The position numbers were made by a program, and so were the translations under genes. A stretch of DNA of 62,984 bases, taken from assembly GCA_028819475.1 (NCBI GenBank), contig JAPPLJ010000053.1:1-62984 (forward strand), read 5' to 3'. The notes beneath the pieces are model-generated. The model did not search any database. It worked only from the letters and a program-made list of their open reading frames with translations, and had not been told where the DNA came from. Each line of letters begins with the position of its first letter. Position 1 is the first letter of the stretch. This DNA is from Rhodospirillaceae bacterium. GTDB taxonomy: Bacteria > Pseudomonadota > Alphaproteobacteria > Bin65. Shown in pieces: positions 8,004-18,414 of this stretch.

Positions 8004-8989
8004 GGTTTTTCCGCCAGCAGGGATTTGAGCTCGCGGATCTCGGCCTTGAGCGCGCCGATCTCGGCCGTCAGCTCCCCGGTCTGGGCGTCGACCTTCTGGC
8101 CGAGGATTTCGGTCCGCGCCTTCGCTTCCTCGGTCAATTTCATGGTCTGCTCGGCGATATCCTGTTCGAGCGTATCGCGGGCCTCCTCGAGATCGTAGGC
8201 CTGCTGCTCCTGCATGGCGTTGACGATCACCGCGATGAACAGGTTGAGCACGGCGAAGCTGGTGACGAGGATGAAGGGCACGAAGACCAGCCAGGCGTTC
8301 GGGAAGGTTTCCATCACCGGGCGGACGATGCCCATGGACCAGCTTTCCAGGGTCATGATCTGGAACAGCGAATACATGCTCTCGCCGACCGTGCCGAACC
8401 ATTGCGGGAAGGTCTCGCCGTAGAGCCGCGTTGCGATCACCGCGAAAATGTAGAAGACCAGCACCATCAGCATCATGATCGAACTGACGCCGGGAATGCT
8501 GGCGAGCAGGGCGAGCACCACCTTGCGCATCGCCGGCACGATCGAGACGAGCCGCAGGACCCGCAGGATGCGCAGGGCGCGCAGGACCGAGAAGGCGCCG
8601 GCGCTCGGTACCAGTGCGATCCCGACAATGACGAAATCGAAGACGTTCCAGCCGCGCCGGAAGAAGCCGAGGGGCCCGTAGGCGACCATCTTGAGCAGGA
8701 TTTCGACTACGAAAACGCCGAGAATGATCCGGTCCAGCCCGGCGATCAGCCCGCCGGCATGGGCCATGGCGACCTTCGAGGTTTCGAGGCCGAGGGTGAG
8801 CGCGTTGACGGTGATGAGCGCGGTCACTGCCCACTGGAAGTGCGGCCTGTCGATCACGGCGCGCAGCCGGCCGCGCAGCCCGTCCGCGTCCGCGGCGGGC
8901 GCACTTTCCGCCTGCTTCCTTCCGGCGCGGCTCCGGCCGGGCAGCGCTTCGCCCGGCCTCATGGCGCCGACCCAGCGACGGGCTCTCAC
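8000..8989 (-). CDS. Voltage-gated sodium channel, NaChBac/BacNav family (first of tandem pair)
   Basis: 329 aa. It has a 40-residue basic cytoplasmic N terminus, then six TM helices with S4 SVLRALRILRVLRLVSIVPA, selectivity filter TLESWSMG and S6 AVLNLFIAVIVNAMQEQQ. A long C-terminal coiled coil of about 65 residues (LTAEIGALKAEIRELKSLL) follows, longer than that of the downstream copy. GTG 8989 has a strong GAGGGAGG site 7-8 bases upstream; the in-frame ATG at 8962 lacks one. The sequence is closely related to the next gene over the whole channel domain, implying a tandem duplication and possible heterotetramers. Confidence 0.9.
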   Translation of the reverse strand: MRARRWVGAMRPGEALPGRSRAGRKQAESAPAADADGLRGRLRAVIDRPHFQWAVTALITVNALTLGLETSKVAMAHAGGLIAGLDRIILGVFVVEILLKMVAYGPLGFFRRGWNVFDFVIVGIALVPSAGAFSVLRALRILRVLRLVSIVPAMRKVVLALLASIPGVSSIMMLMVLVFYIFAVIATRLYGETFPQWFGTVGESMYSLFQIMTLESWSMGIVRPVMETFPNAWLVFVPFILVTSFAVLNLFIAVIVNAMQEQQAYDLEEARDTLEQDIAEQTMKLTEEAKARTEILGQKVDAQTGELTAEIGALKAEIRELKSLLAEKP

Positions 8990-9205
8990 TCCGATACCTC
9001 CCTCGTGCTCCGCGACGGGCGGAAGAAAGCGACAGTCGGCTTGTGTTTTAGAGGCGGCGGGCGGCGGATCAACCCTGACTCCGCGTCGCGCGGCTGGTGG
9101 CGCACGCCGGTTTCACAGCGCTGTTATGTCGATTTGTGCTGAAAGCCCGGTTCGCGATACCCACATGGAAGCCGATCCCGAACCCCGTACCGTGCGGAGG
9201 CCCCG

Positions 9206-9676
9206 ATGACTCTCTCCCGCCGCTTCCTTCTCGCCGCAGCCCTCGCCGCGCCGGTCGCGGCCCTTGCGGGCCATTACACCGTCGCGCCGGCGACCGCCGC
9301 CAAGCCGGAAATCTTCGCGCCCGGCGGCATGGCGATCCGCGGCTACGATCCGGTCGCCTATTTCACCGAGGGCAAGCCGGTCGCCGGCAAGCCGGAATTC
9401 ACCCACGTATGGAAAAGCGCGACCTGGTATTTCTCCAGCGCCGCCAACCGGGACAAGTTCAGGCAGGATCCGGAGCGCTGGGCGCCGCAATATGGCGGTT
9501 ATTGCGCCTATGGCGTCGCCCAGGGCTACGCCGTCAAGATCGAGGTCGACCAGTGGTCGGTCGTCGACGGCAAGCTCTACCTCAACTACGACCGCAGCGT
9601 ACAGCGGACCTGGAAGCGGGACATTCCCGGCTACATCCGCAAGGCCAACAAAAACTGGCCCGGCGTGCTCAAGTAA
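9206..9676 (+). CDS. YHS domain-containing secreted protein
   Basis: 156 aa. The N terminus MTLSRRFLLAAALAAPVAAL is a signal peptide with two arginines (possible Tat or Sec export). The mature part has the YHS-type motif IRGYDPVAYFTEGKP, then TWYFSSAANRDKFRQDPERW and YGGYCAYGVAQGY. The YHS domain is thought to bind metal; function in this subfamily is unproven. CGGAGG precedes ATG 9206. The 3' end overlaps the convergent regulator gene by 8 bp. Confidence 0.85.
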   Translation: MTLSRRFLLAAALAAPVAALAGHYTVAPATAAKPEIFAPGGMAIRGYDPVAYFTEGKPVAGKPEFTHVWKSATWYFSSAANRDKFRQDPERWAPQYGGYCAYGVAQGYAVKIEVDQWSVVDGKLYLNYDRSVQRTWKRDIPGYIRKANKNWPGVLK

Positions 9677-9887
9677 GCCGCCCGCGCAGCCAGGCCAGAA
9701 CGTGGAGCCGCAGGGCGCTCGACAGATTGCCTTCCGACGCTTCGTCCACTTCCGCGATCAGGCCGGCGAGCGAGCGGCCCTCGGCGGCGGCGATGTCTTT
9801 CAGCGCTTCCCAGAACGGCGCCTCCAGCGATACGCTGGTCCGGTGCCCGCGGATCGTGACCGAGCGCTTGACGACCCGCTCCGTCAT
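9669..9887 (-). CDS. Ribbon-helix-helix protein (RHH_4 type)
   Basis: 72 aa: KRSVTIRGHRTSVSLEAPFW (beta strand with a basic face), then ALKDIAAAEGRSLAGLIAEVDE and the C-terminal helix SALRLHVLAWLRG. This matches the small alphaproteobacterial ribbon-helix-helix family (PF13467-like). Probably a DNA-binding regulator. It is divergent from the DUF1272 gene with only 15 bp between starts, so the two may share regulation. Confidence 0.8.
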   Translation of the reverse strand: MTERVVKRSVTIRGHRTSVSLEAPFWEALKDIAAAEGRSLAGLIAEVDEASEGNLSSALRLHVLAWLRGRLT

Positions 9888-9902
9888 CGGGAGACAACCG
9901 CC

Positions 9903-10145
9903 ATGCTGATCCTGAAACCGGGTTGCGAATGCTGCGACCGGGATCTGCCGCCGGACGGTGCCGATGCGCGCATCTGCAGCTTCGAGTGCACCTTCTGCGC
10001 CGCCTGTGCCGGGAGCCGGCTGAACGGCATCTGCCCCAACTGCGGCGGCAACCTGGTAGCGCGCCCGATCCGTCCGGCGGCCCTGCTGGCCAAATTCCCG
10101 GCTTCGGCCGAGCGGGTGTTCAAGCCGGAGGGTTGCGCCGCCTGA
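9903..10145 (+). CDS. DUF1272 zinc-ribbon protein
   Basis: 80 aa. Cysteines are arranged as GCECC, CSFECTFCAAC and CPNCGG, the pattern of DUF1272. They probably bind zinc. The N terminus MLILKPGCECCDRDLPPD is typical of the family. ATG 9903 lies within a 15-bp divergent spacer shared with the ribbon-helix-helix gene. Function unknown. Confidence 0.85.
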   Translation: MLILKPGCECCDRDLPPDGADARICSFECTFCAACAGSRLNGICPNCGGNLVARPIRPAALLAKFPASAERVFKPEGCAA

Positions 10146-10156
10146 TCCATTCATTT

Positions 10157-10183
10157 GCCGGGCCGGGATCGCCGATCCGCGCC

Positions 10184-10193
<10 letters not shown>
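10157..10193. terminator. Nested hairpin between convergent DUF1272 and fumC genes
   Basis: Outer arms GCCGGGC (10157-10163) and GCCCGGC (10187-10193) enclose an inner GGATC/GATCC stem with a 3-base loop. The location suits a bidirectional terminator, but there is no clear T tract on either side and the right arm overlaps the fumC stop region. Confidence 0.3.
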
Positions 10194-11584
<1,391 letters not shown>

Positions 11585-11762
11585 CGTCTCTCGCCCGTGC
11601 TTCAGGGAGTGTCGGTCGGTGAGGATGTAACCCGCGGCCGCCCGCCGGTGAACCGGCAGCGGCGACGCATGACGGGCCTTCCGGAAATGCCGCCTTTCCC
11701 CGCTTTGACGCGCCCGCCTGTTGGTATAGGCTACCGGCAAAATACCTTCCGGAGGGATGGCC

Positions 11763-12839
11763 ATGCACAACATCGCGACGCTGCCGGCCCCGCGTAACGC
11801 GTGGTATGTCGGCGCCTGGTCTCACGAAGTCACCGAAAAGCCTCTGGCGCGGACCATCCTGAACGAGCGGGTCGTGCTGTTTCGCGACCGGGAGGGCAAG
11901 GCGGCGGCGCTGGAAGACCGGTGCAGCCACCGCGCGACGCCGCTGTCGCTCGGCGAGGTTACCGAGCGCGGCCTGGAATGCGGCTATCACGGCCTGACCT
12001 TCAACGGAGACGGCGACTGCGTCTTCATCCCGGGCCAGGACAGCATCCCGCCCCAGGCCTGCGTCCGCGCCTATCCAGTGGTCGAACGCCAGGGCATGGT
12101 GTGGCTCTGGACGGGCGATCCGGAGCGGATCGACGATTCGACCCTGATCGACTGGCCGTGGAACGACGACGCCGAGAACTGGCCGGTCCGCTACGGCCGG
12201 ATGCACCTCAAGTGCAACTACATGCTGGTCATGGAAAACCTGATGGACCTGACCCACATCCCCTACATCCACCGCAAAACCATCGGCGGCGGCGACCAGA
12301 TGGGCCAGGTCAACGCCGAGATGATCACGAAGCGGACGGATACGGGCGTCCACTACATTCGCTGGATGGAGGGCATCCAGCCGCCGCCGACCTACGTCAA
12401 GGCGGCCGGATTTGCCGAGGGCGCGAAGGTCGACCGCTGGCAGGAATTCGAATACGTCGCGCCGATCACGGTGCTGCAATGGACCGGCGCCCTGGAGAGC
12501 GGCCGCGGCGCGCGCGAGAACCGGGACCAGGACGGCGGCTTCTCGCTGCGCATCTATCACGGCGCGACTCCTGAGACCGACACCAGCTGCCACTACTATT
12601 TCGCGATCAACAACGGCTGCATGGCGCGCAGCGAGGCCGACAACGACAAGCTGTTCCAGGAAATCTGGAACACGTTTCTGGAAGACATCGACTTCGTCGA
12701 GCGGCAGCAGGCCTGCCTGGAAACCGATCCCGAACGCCCGCTGGTCGACATCAAGCACGACAGCGCGCGCATCCACGCCCGGCGCAAGATCGAGCGGATG
12801 GTGGCGGCCGAAAGCGCGATGGCAGTGGCGGCGGAATAA
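11763..12839 (+). CDS. Rieske non-heme iron oxygenase, vanillate O-demethylase-like
   Basis: 358 aa. The Rieske [2Fe-2S] motif is CSH (C54, H56) with CGYH (C73, H76). The mononuclear iron site appears in [13 protein letters not shown] (D162, H165, H170). The overall pattern matches oxygenase subunits of the VanA type, which demethylate aryl methyl ethers or hydroxylate related substrates. GGAGG at 11751-11755 fits ATG 11763 better than the in-frame ATG at 11757. No reductase/ferredoxin partner is encoded nearby, so electrons must come from elsewhere. Substrate unknown. Confidence 0.85.
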   Translation: MHNIATLPAPRNAWYVGAWSHEVTEKPLARTILNERVVLFRDREGKAAALEDRCSHRATPLSLGEVTERGLECGYHGLTFNGDGDCVFIPGQDSIPPQACVRAYPVVERQGMVWLWTGDPERIDDSTLIDWPWNDDAENWPVRYGRMHLKCNYMLVMENLMDLTHIPYIHRKTIGGGDQMGQVNAEMITKRTDTGVHYIRWMEGIQPPPTYVKAAGFAEGAKVDRWQEFEYVAPITVLQWTGALESGRGARENRDQDGGFSLRIYHGATPETDTSCHYYFAINNGCMARSEADNDKLFQEIWNTFLEDIDFVERQQACLETDPERPLVDIKHDSARIHARRKIERMVAAESAMAVAAE

Positions 12840-12917
12840 GACGCCCCCCGGGCGCCGCAGTCCCCTCCCGCCCTTTCCCGGCATTCGGGCCCGTCCACTG
12901 CGGCTCTTTCCTCTCCC

Positions 12918-13038
12918 GTCATTCCGACCGGAGCCGCCCGAAGGGTGGCGGAGTGGAGGAATCTCGTCGCCGAACACGGGCTCTTGTCGTCGCGTTCGAG
13001 CTGAGATCCCTCCACTCCCTCCGGTCGGTCGGGATGAC
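12918..13038 (-). repeat. Dispersed intergenic mosaic repeat, copy 2
   Basis: Flanked by GTCATTCCGACC and the inverted GGTCGGGATGAC, with internal GAGATCCCTCCACTCCCTCC, so it is the first mosaic repeat in opposite orientation. It fills much of the 335-base gene-free interval 12840-13174. The rest of that interval contains a TTGCGC-TTCG-GCGCAA hairpin at 13111-13126 and no recognised gene. Confidence 0.7.
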
Positions 13039-13174
13039 GAGTGAGGTGGTCGGTGGTGATGACCGGACAGGGCGATATGCCCCGCCGGAACCCGCCCGCA
13101 TATCCGCCCATTGCGCTTCGGCGCAAAAATCGACACTCTCCGGGCTATTGCGATACCCGAGCGACGAGAGTGAC

Positions 13175-14266
13175 ATGAGCGACGACAGGACCAGCGATTC
13201 GATGCGGGCGACCCGCGCTTCCGGCGGGATCGGGCCGCGCTACCAGCCGCGTTCCCTGATTGACCGGGGGACCGACCCGGGCGGCCGTGCGCCCGGCGGC
13301 GGCCCGCCGCTGGCCGCTCCGACCCGCCCTGCGCCCGCAGCGGCAGCCTCGGGCGGCGGCAAGAAGGACATCCTGTGCGCCATCGGGATCGATGTCGATG
13401 CGGTCGCCGGCTGGCTCGGCTCCTACGGCGGCGAGGATTCGCCCTGCGACATCTCCCGCGGCCTGTTTTCCGGCGAAATCGGCTCGCCGCGCCTGGTCCG
13501 GCTGTTCGACAAGTTCGGCATCCGGACGAGTTGGTTCATCCCCGGCCATTCGATCGAGACCTTTCCGAAGCAGATGAAGATGGTGGTCGACGCCGGCCAC
13601 GAGATCGGCATGCACGGCTATTCCCACGAGAACCCCATCTCCATGACGCCCGAGCAGGAAGAGGCGGTTCTGGACAAGTGCATCGAGCTGATCGAGCGGC
13701 TGTCCGGCCGCCGGCCGACCGGCTATGTCGCTCCTTGGTGGGAGTTCAGCACCGTTACCAACGAACTGCTGCTGAAGAAGGGTATCAAGTACGACCACAG
13801 CCTGATGAACAACGATTTCCACCCCTTCTACGCGCGGGTCGGCGACAGCTGGACCAAGATCGACTATTCGAAGAATGCGGAAGAGTGGATGAAGCCGCTG
13901 GTGCGCGGCGTCGAGACCGACCTGGTCGACATTCCGGGCAGCTGGTATCTCGACGACCTGCCGCCGATGATGTTCATCAAGTCGGCGCCGAACAGCTTCG
14001 GCTTCGTCAACCCGCGGGATATCGAAGACCTGTGGCTCCAGCAGTTCGAATGGGTCTACCGGGAATACGACTACGCGGTCTACACGCTGACCATCCACCC
14101 GGACGTCGCCGGCCGGCCGCAGGTCCTGCTGATGCTGGAGCGGGTGTTCGACTATATCAGCCAGCATGCCGGCGTGCGCTGGTGCACCTTCGACGAGATC
14201 GCCGACGATTTCATCCAGCGCTATCCGCGCGAAGGGGCGGCGCGGCCGGAATCGGTGCTCGTCTGA
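13175..14266 (+). CDS. Polysaccharide deacetylase-family protein (NodB fold)
   Basis: 363 aa. After a low-complexity Pro/Gly/Ala-rich N-terminal 62 residues comes a NodB-homology domain: [13 protein letters not shown] (metal/catalytic Asp, D73 and D75), [13 protein letters not shown] (metal ligands H147 and H151), [10 protein letters not shown] and [10 protein letters not shown]. This version resembles HpPgdA/PuuE-type members, which act on peptidoglycan or on cyclic ureides and imides rather than chitin. No signal peptide, so a cytoplasmic small-molecule amidase or imidase role is plausible. ATG 13175 is used; the longer frame comes from the repeat upstream. It lies 50 bp upstream of the CxxC/CobW pair. 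Confidence 0.82.
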   Translation: MSDDRTSDSMRATRASGGIGPRYQPRSLIDRGTDPGGRAPGGGPPLAAPTRPAPAAAASGGGKKDILCAIGIDVDAVAGWLGSYGGEDSPCDISRGLFSGEIGSPRLVRLFDKFGIRTSWFIPGHSIETFPKQMKMVVDAGHEIGMHGYSHENPISMTPEQEEAVLDKCIELIERLSGRRPTGYVAPWWEFSTVTNELLLKKGIKYDHSLMNNDFHPFYARVGDSWTKIDYSKNAEEWMKPLVRGVETDLVDIPGSWYLDDLPPMMFIKSAPNSFGFVNPRDIEDLWLQQFEWVYREYDYAVYTLTIHPDVAGRPQVLLMLERVFDYISQHAGVRWCTFDEIADDFIQRYPREGAARPESVLV

Positions 14267-14316
14267 GCGTGGCGCCGGCCCGGCTTGGCGGATAGTTGCG
14301 TCGCGGCGGCTCCGCC

Positions 14317-14640
14317 ATGTGCAGCCTGTGCGGCGTGCTCGGCGGGCGCGGCCACTGGACCGAGAGCAGTTCTTCGCCCGAAGCCTTCGCCAGCCGCCGG
14401 GAAGAGGTGACCCGGCGGCGCGAGCGCCAGGAGCGCATCCGCCTCGCCAACCGCATCCTCGGTCATTACGGCCTGAAGCTCGCGGATTTCAGCGGCGGTT
14501 CCTATGTGCTGTCGACCCACACCGGGCGCTCGAAGATCGTCGACAACATCACCGAGGTCTGGATTGCGGCCGAGGCCCTGACCGGCCGCGGCTGCGATCC
14601 CCTGGACCCGGCGCTGCTCGCCGGCCTTGCGGCGCGATGA
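14317..14640 (+). CDS. Small CxxC protein coupled to CobW GTPase
   Basis: 107 aa, starting MCSLCGVLGGRGHWTE with a CxxC-type pair of cysteines and a nearby His. Then comes an Arg/Glu-rich helix (REEVTRRRERQERIRLANRI), YGLKLADFSGGSYVLS and TEVWIAAEALTGRGCDPLD. I do not recognise a characterised family. Its stop overlaps the CobW start by 4 bp (ATGA), so the two are translationally coupled and probably work together, perhaps in metal handling. ATG 14317 is preferred over an in-frame codon 21 bases upstream because the CSLCGV start looks like a family-conserved N terminus. Confidence 0.65.
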   Translation: MCSLCGVLGGRGHWTESSSSPEAFASRREEVTRRRERQERIRLANRILGHYGLKLADFSGGSYVLSTHTGRSKIVDNITEVWIAAEALTGRGCDPLDPALLAGLAAR

Positions 14641-15650
14641 CCGCCTACGACACGCTGATCCCGATCAACATCGTCACCGGCTTCCTCGGCAGCGGCAAGA
14701 CGACGCTGCTGGCCCGGCTGCTCAGGTCGCCGGCCCTGCGCGACACCGCCGTCCTCATCAACGAGTTCGGCGAAGTCGGCCTCGACCATCACCTGATCGA
14801 GCATGCCGAGGAAAGCGTCCTGCTGATGGACAGCGGCTGCCTGTGCTGCGCCATTCGCGGAGATTTGCAGGGCGCGCTGAGAAGCCTGTTCTCCCAGCGC
14901 ACGCGGGGCGAGATCCCGCCCTTCCGGCGCGTCGCCATCGAGACCTCCGGCCTCGCCGACCCGACGCCCATCGCCTACACGATTCTCGCCGAGCCGGTGC
15001 TCCAGCATCACTTCCGGCTCGGCAACGTCGTCACCGTCATCGATGCGGTGAACGGGGCGGCGCAGCTCGAACGCCATCCCGAATCGGTCAAGCAGGCGGC
15101 GATCGCCGATCGGTTCGTGCTGACCAAGACGGCGATGGCGGACGACGGCGGCCGGACCGTCCGCGCCGCCGTGCGCGAAATCAACGCCGCCGCGCCGGTA
15201 TTCGACATGGACGCCGATCCGTTGAAACCGGACACCCTCCTGACCGACGATCTTTATGCGACCGGCGGCAAGCGGCGCGAGGTTGCCGGCTGGCTGGAGG
15301 GATTCGCCGCGGCTTCCGGCGACGGACACGACCACGACCATAGCCACGGGGTCGGCTCCTTCTGCCTCCGGTTCGACGGGCCGATGGACTGGACGGCGTT
15401 CGGCCTGTGGATGAGCATGCTGCTCAACCGGCACGGCGAGCGCGTCCTGCGCGTCAAGGGCATGGTGAACGTCGCCGGCGTCGCCGATCCGGTGCTGATC
15501 AACGGCGTCCAGCACATCGTCCATCCACCGACCCACATGACCGGCTGGCCCGACGGCGACCGCCGCTCGCGCATCGTCTTCATCGTTCAGGATATGGACC
15601 GGGCGGAAATCGAAAGCTCGCTCAATGCCTTCAACGCGCTGGCGGCATAG
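14637..15650 (+). CDS. CobW/COG0523-family GTPase metallochaperone
   Basis: 337 aa. P-loop GFLGSGKTT (residues 15-23), switch-region NEFGEVGLDH, the hallmark GCLCC metal-binding motif (67-71), ETSGLADPTP and TKTAMADD for nucleotide binding. A His-rich linker GDGHDHDHSHG (about 228-238) precedes the C-terminal CobW_C domain. COG0523 proteins use GTP hydrolysis to deliver Zn, Co or Fe to client enzymes. The start ATG 14637 overlaps the small CxxC gene. The metal-dependent NodB-fold enzyme just upstream is a plausible client; that is inference only. Confidence 0.9.
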   Translation: MTAYDTLIPINIVTGFLGSGKTTLLARLLRSPALRDTAVLINEFGEVGLDHHLIEHAEESVLLMDSGCLCCAIRGDLQGALRSLFSQRTRGEIPPFRRVAIETSGLADPTPIAYTILAEPVLQHHFRLGNVVTVIDAVNGAAQLERHPESVKQAAIADRFVLTKTAMADDGGRTVRAAVREINAAAPVFDMDADPLKPDTLLTDDLYATGGKRREVAGWLEGFAAASGDGHDHDHSHGVGSFCLRFDGPMDWTAFGLWMSMLLNRHGERVLRVKGMVNVAGVADPVLINGVQHIVHPPTHMTGWPDGDRRSRIVFIVQDMDRAEIESSLNAFNALAA

Positions 15651-15657
15651 CAGCCGC

Positions 15658-16176
15658 CTAGGCGTTCGAACTGCGGCGCGGCGGGGTGCGGCCCGGGCGG
15701 CGCCCGAGGCGGAAGGCGCGCACCATACGGTGCAGCAGGTAGAAGCCGATCGCCAGGATCACCAGCACGATCATTGCGAGCAGCTTGCGCCCGAAGAGCG
15801 GGTCGAGCACCGTGCCTTTATCGATCAGGTGCAGGCTCAGCATCTCGATCAGTTGGAGAATACCGCCGGCGCACAGGATCAGGGCGACCAGAAGCGCGAC
15901 CTGCAGCGTGTCGAAGACCAGTCCTTCAGCGTCCAGATCGCTGACCCGGCGGAAGAAGTGCTGGCGGAACGACTGCCAGTGCGCAATGACGTAGGCGACG
16001 ACGCCGACGAAGGCGGCGAACCAGAAGACGATGGTCGACGACGCCAGGCCCCGGATGCTGTCGCTGACCAGTTTCTCGAAGGGCGGATAGAAATAGACGA
16101 AGACCGCCAGGATCACGAGGCCGACGATAACGATCCAGAATCGAAGGGAACGTAGGCCCTCGGTTACCTGCGCCAT
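15658..16176 (-). CDS. Four-helix integral membrane protein, paralogue of the gene at 30081-30548
   Basis: 172 aa from ATG 16176, with hydrophobic segments FWIVIVGLVILAVFVYFYPP, TIVFWFAAFVGVVAYVIAHW, LQVALLVALILCAGGILQLI and LLAMIVLVILAIGFYLLHRM, and a basic C terminus. The arrangement and several signatures (FYxPFE, IVFW...HWxxxR, LGxRxxAxxxLxxLxxG) match the membrane protein at 30081-30548. No family known to me. It is convergent with the CobW gene, 7 bp away. Confidence 0.7.
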   Translation of the reverse strand: MAQVTEGLRSLRFWIVIVGLVILAVFVYFYPPFEKLVSDSIRGLASSTIVFWFAAFVGVVAYVIAHWQSFRQHFFRRVSDLDAEGLVFDTLQVALLVALILCAGGILQLIEMLSLHLIDKGTVLDPLFGRKLLAMIVLVILAIGFYLLHRMVRAFRLGRRPGRTPPRRSSNA

Positions 16177-16356
16177 GGCTCGAACGGGGTCCGGTGGTTG
16201 AAACGGCCGGCAGTACAGCATACCGGGTTTCGGAAAAAAAGCCCTGACGCAGGGGCCGATCGGTCGCCCCGCAACGGGCGCTGCATCGGTTGACGGCGCG
16301 GGCCGCGTTGGGAATTATCCGCCTGCGCGCCGGCCCGCGGACGGCGCGCGGGAGGA

Positions 16357-18414
16357 ATGACGGAAAACCCCATGCCCCATCGCCTGGGTATCGATATCGG
16401 CAAGACTTTCACGGATTTGTTGCTGCGCGACGATTCCGGGACGGTGCATGCGCTCAAGACGGCGAACAGCCCCGGCGATCCGGCTTCCGCCATCGCTGGC
16501 GGCATTCGCGAACTGGCCGCCGGGGCCGGCGTCGCGCCCGGCGACATCGCGACGGTCGTTCACGGCGTCTCGGGGCTCGACCCTGCGGAAACAGACGGTC
16601 CGGCCGTCGGCCTGCTGGTCACGGCCGGCTTCGAGCATGTGCTGTTGCTCGGCCGCGGCCAGGGGGCGAGCCCGCTGGCCGGCCGCATCGTCGCAACCCT
16701 CGGCATTGACGAGCGCATGGAGGCCGGCGGCCAGGTCCGGCAGCCGATCGACGAAGCGAGGGCAAGAGACGCGCTCCAGACGCTGCGCGACCTCGGTGCG
16801 ACGGCCATCGCGGTTTCGCTGCTCCACGCCGCCGCGAACCCGGCGCACGAGCGGGCGCTCAAGGCGCTGATCGGCGAAATCGCCGCCGACATGCCGGTCG
16901 TCCTGTCCAGCGATGTCGTCCGGGAAGCGGCCGACTACGAGCGGACGGTTGCGGCGGTGTCGACGGCGGTGCTGCGCCCGGCGCTCACCCGCTATTTCGA
17001 GGGCTTTGCAGACACGCTACATACCCTGGAAGCCGCGGCGGAGATCCGTGTCGCGCGCGCCGACGGCGGATCGATGTCGGTCGCGCATGCCGGCGACTCC
17101 CCGGTCGATGCGCTCAATGCCGGGCCGGCCGCGGGCGTTGCCGCCGCAGCTGTAGCGGCGGCGCATGCCGGCTGTCGCGATGCGCTCGCCCTGGATATGG
17201 GTGGCGGCGCGACCACGATCGGGATCATTCTCGACGGCGCGCCCGTCGTCACCCGCAAGACGCCGGTTGCCGGCGCGAACCTGACGCTGCCGTCCATCGC
17301 CGTCCTCCAGGCGGGCGCCGGCGGCGGTGCGGCGGTGCGGATCACGAGCCACGGTGCGCTGCGCGTCGGGCCGGAGGCCGCGGCCGGCGGACCCGCCTGC
17401 TTCGGCGGCGACGGGCCGACGCTTACCGATGCAAATCTCGTGCTCGGCCTGATCCCGGCCGGGTCCGACCAGGGTTCCGCGCAGGACAGGGCGCCCGACC
17501 GCGCCGCGGCGGAGGCCGCGATCGCCCGCCTCGCGGACCGGCTGGGCGTGAACCCCTATCACGCGGCACAAGGCGTTCGCGACCTGGCCAACGAGAAACT
17601 GTATGGCGCCCTGCGCCAGGCTACGGCGGCGCACGGCGTCGACATCGCGTCGATGCCGCTGGTCGCCTATGGCGGCGCCGGGCCGCTGCACGGCAATGCG
17701 CTCGCTATCCTGTGCGGCGACGGGCCGGTCGTCATCCCGGCGCGGCCGGGTTCGATGTCGGCCCGCGGCTTTGTCGATGCGCCGCCCCGGCAGGAATTCG
17801 GGCACAGCTGCCGCTGCCTGCTCGACGATACGAACGCCGCGGCGGTCGGAGAGATTCTCGATTCGCTGGGCGGCAGCGCCAACGCCTGGCTGGACGAGGA
17901 GGGCGAATCCGCAACCGGCCGGCAACTCCGCTTCGAAGCGGATGTGCGCTATCGCGGTCAGGGCAGCGATTTCACGCTCGATATCGATCCGGTGAACCTG
18001 CCCAACTGGGGCCTGCGCGACCTGGCGGACCGCTTCTCGACGGCCTTCGAGCAGCGTCACGGGGTCCGGCTCGATGCGCCGGTCGAACTGGTCCGGCTGC
18101 GCGCCGTCGCCGGCGGCAGGGCGGCAGGACGGCGCAACGGCGCATCGCCGGGCCGATCCGCGCCGCGGCCGTCCGGCCCGGGCGACGCTTCCGGCGCAAA
18201 GGTCGACGACCAGCGCATCTATCTCGACGGTAATTTCCTGACCGCGCCGGTTTATGCGGCGGGCCGGCTCGACGCCGGCAGCCGGGTCGCCGGTCCGGCG
18301 CTGGTCGCCGGGGACGGTTGGACGGCGGTGGTTCATCCGGGTTATGCCGGCGCGGCCGGGGCCGACGGCGCTCTCGTCATCGCGCCGGACCGGGACGGGG
18401 GCAACGCCGCATGA
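16357..18414 (+). CDS. hyuA: Divergent hydantoinase A / N-methylhydantoinase alpha-family protein
   Basis: 685 aa, related to HyuA/5-oxoprolinase N-terminal halves of ATP-dependent ring-opening amidohydrolases. The fold is clear: GIDIGKTFTDLLL, SSDVVREAADYERT, ALDMGGGATTIGI, GAGGGAAV, NEKLYGALRQAT and AYGGAGPLHGNAL. Several normally invariant ATP/substrate residues differ: GGTFTD is GKTFTD, HGTTVATN is HGVSGLDP, DMGGTSTD is DMGGGATT. It may have a changed activity. ATG 16357 sits one base after GGAGG and ATG 16372 sixteen bases after, so the start is uncertain. It overlaps hyuB by 4 bp. Confidence 0.8.
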   Translation: MTENPMPHRLGIDIGKTFTDLLLRDDSGTVHALKTANSPGDPASAIAGGIRELAAGAGVAPGDIATVVHGVSGLDPAETDGPAVGLLVTAGFEHVLLLGRGQGASPLAGRIVATLGIDERMEAGGQVRQPIDEARARDALQTLRDLGATAIAVSLLHAAANPAHERALKALIGEIAADMPVVLSSDVVREAADYERTVAAVSTAVLRPALTRYFEGFADTLHTLEAAAEIRVARADGGSMSVAHAGDSPVDALNAGPAAGVAAAAVAAAHAGCRDALALDMGGGATTIGIILDGAPVVTRKTPVAGANLTLPSIAVLQAGAGGGAAVRITSHGALRVGPEAAAGGPACFGGDGPTLTDANLVLGLIPAGSDQGSAQDRAPDRAAAEAAIARLADRLGVNPYHAAQGVRDLANEKLYGALRQATAAHGVDIASMPLVAYGGAGPLHGNALAILCGDGPVVIPARPGSMSARGFVDAPPRQEFGHSCRCLLDDTNAAAVGEILDSLGGSANAWLDEEGESATGRQLRFEADVRYRGQGSDFTLDIDPVNLPNWGLRDLADRFSTAFEQRHGVRLDAPVELVRLRAVAGGRAAGRRNGASPGRSAPRPSGPGDASGAKVDDQRIYLDGNFLTAPVYAAGRLDAGSRVAGPALVAGDGWTAVVHPGYAGAAGADGALVIAPDRDGGNAA

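Noticed and set aside
9264..9902. Extension of the DUF1272 protein far upstream in frame
   Set aside because: The upstream part is antisense or out of frame to the YHS and ribbon-helix-helix genes; the protein family begins at MLILKPG.
13111..13126. TTGCGC-TTCG-GCGCAA hairpin as a terminator
   Set aside because: Stable UUCG-type loop but no T tract on either strand at the right place; left as an unexplained hairpin upstream of the NodB-fold gene.
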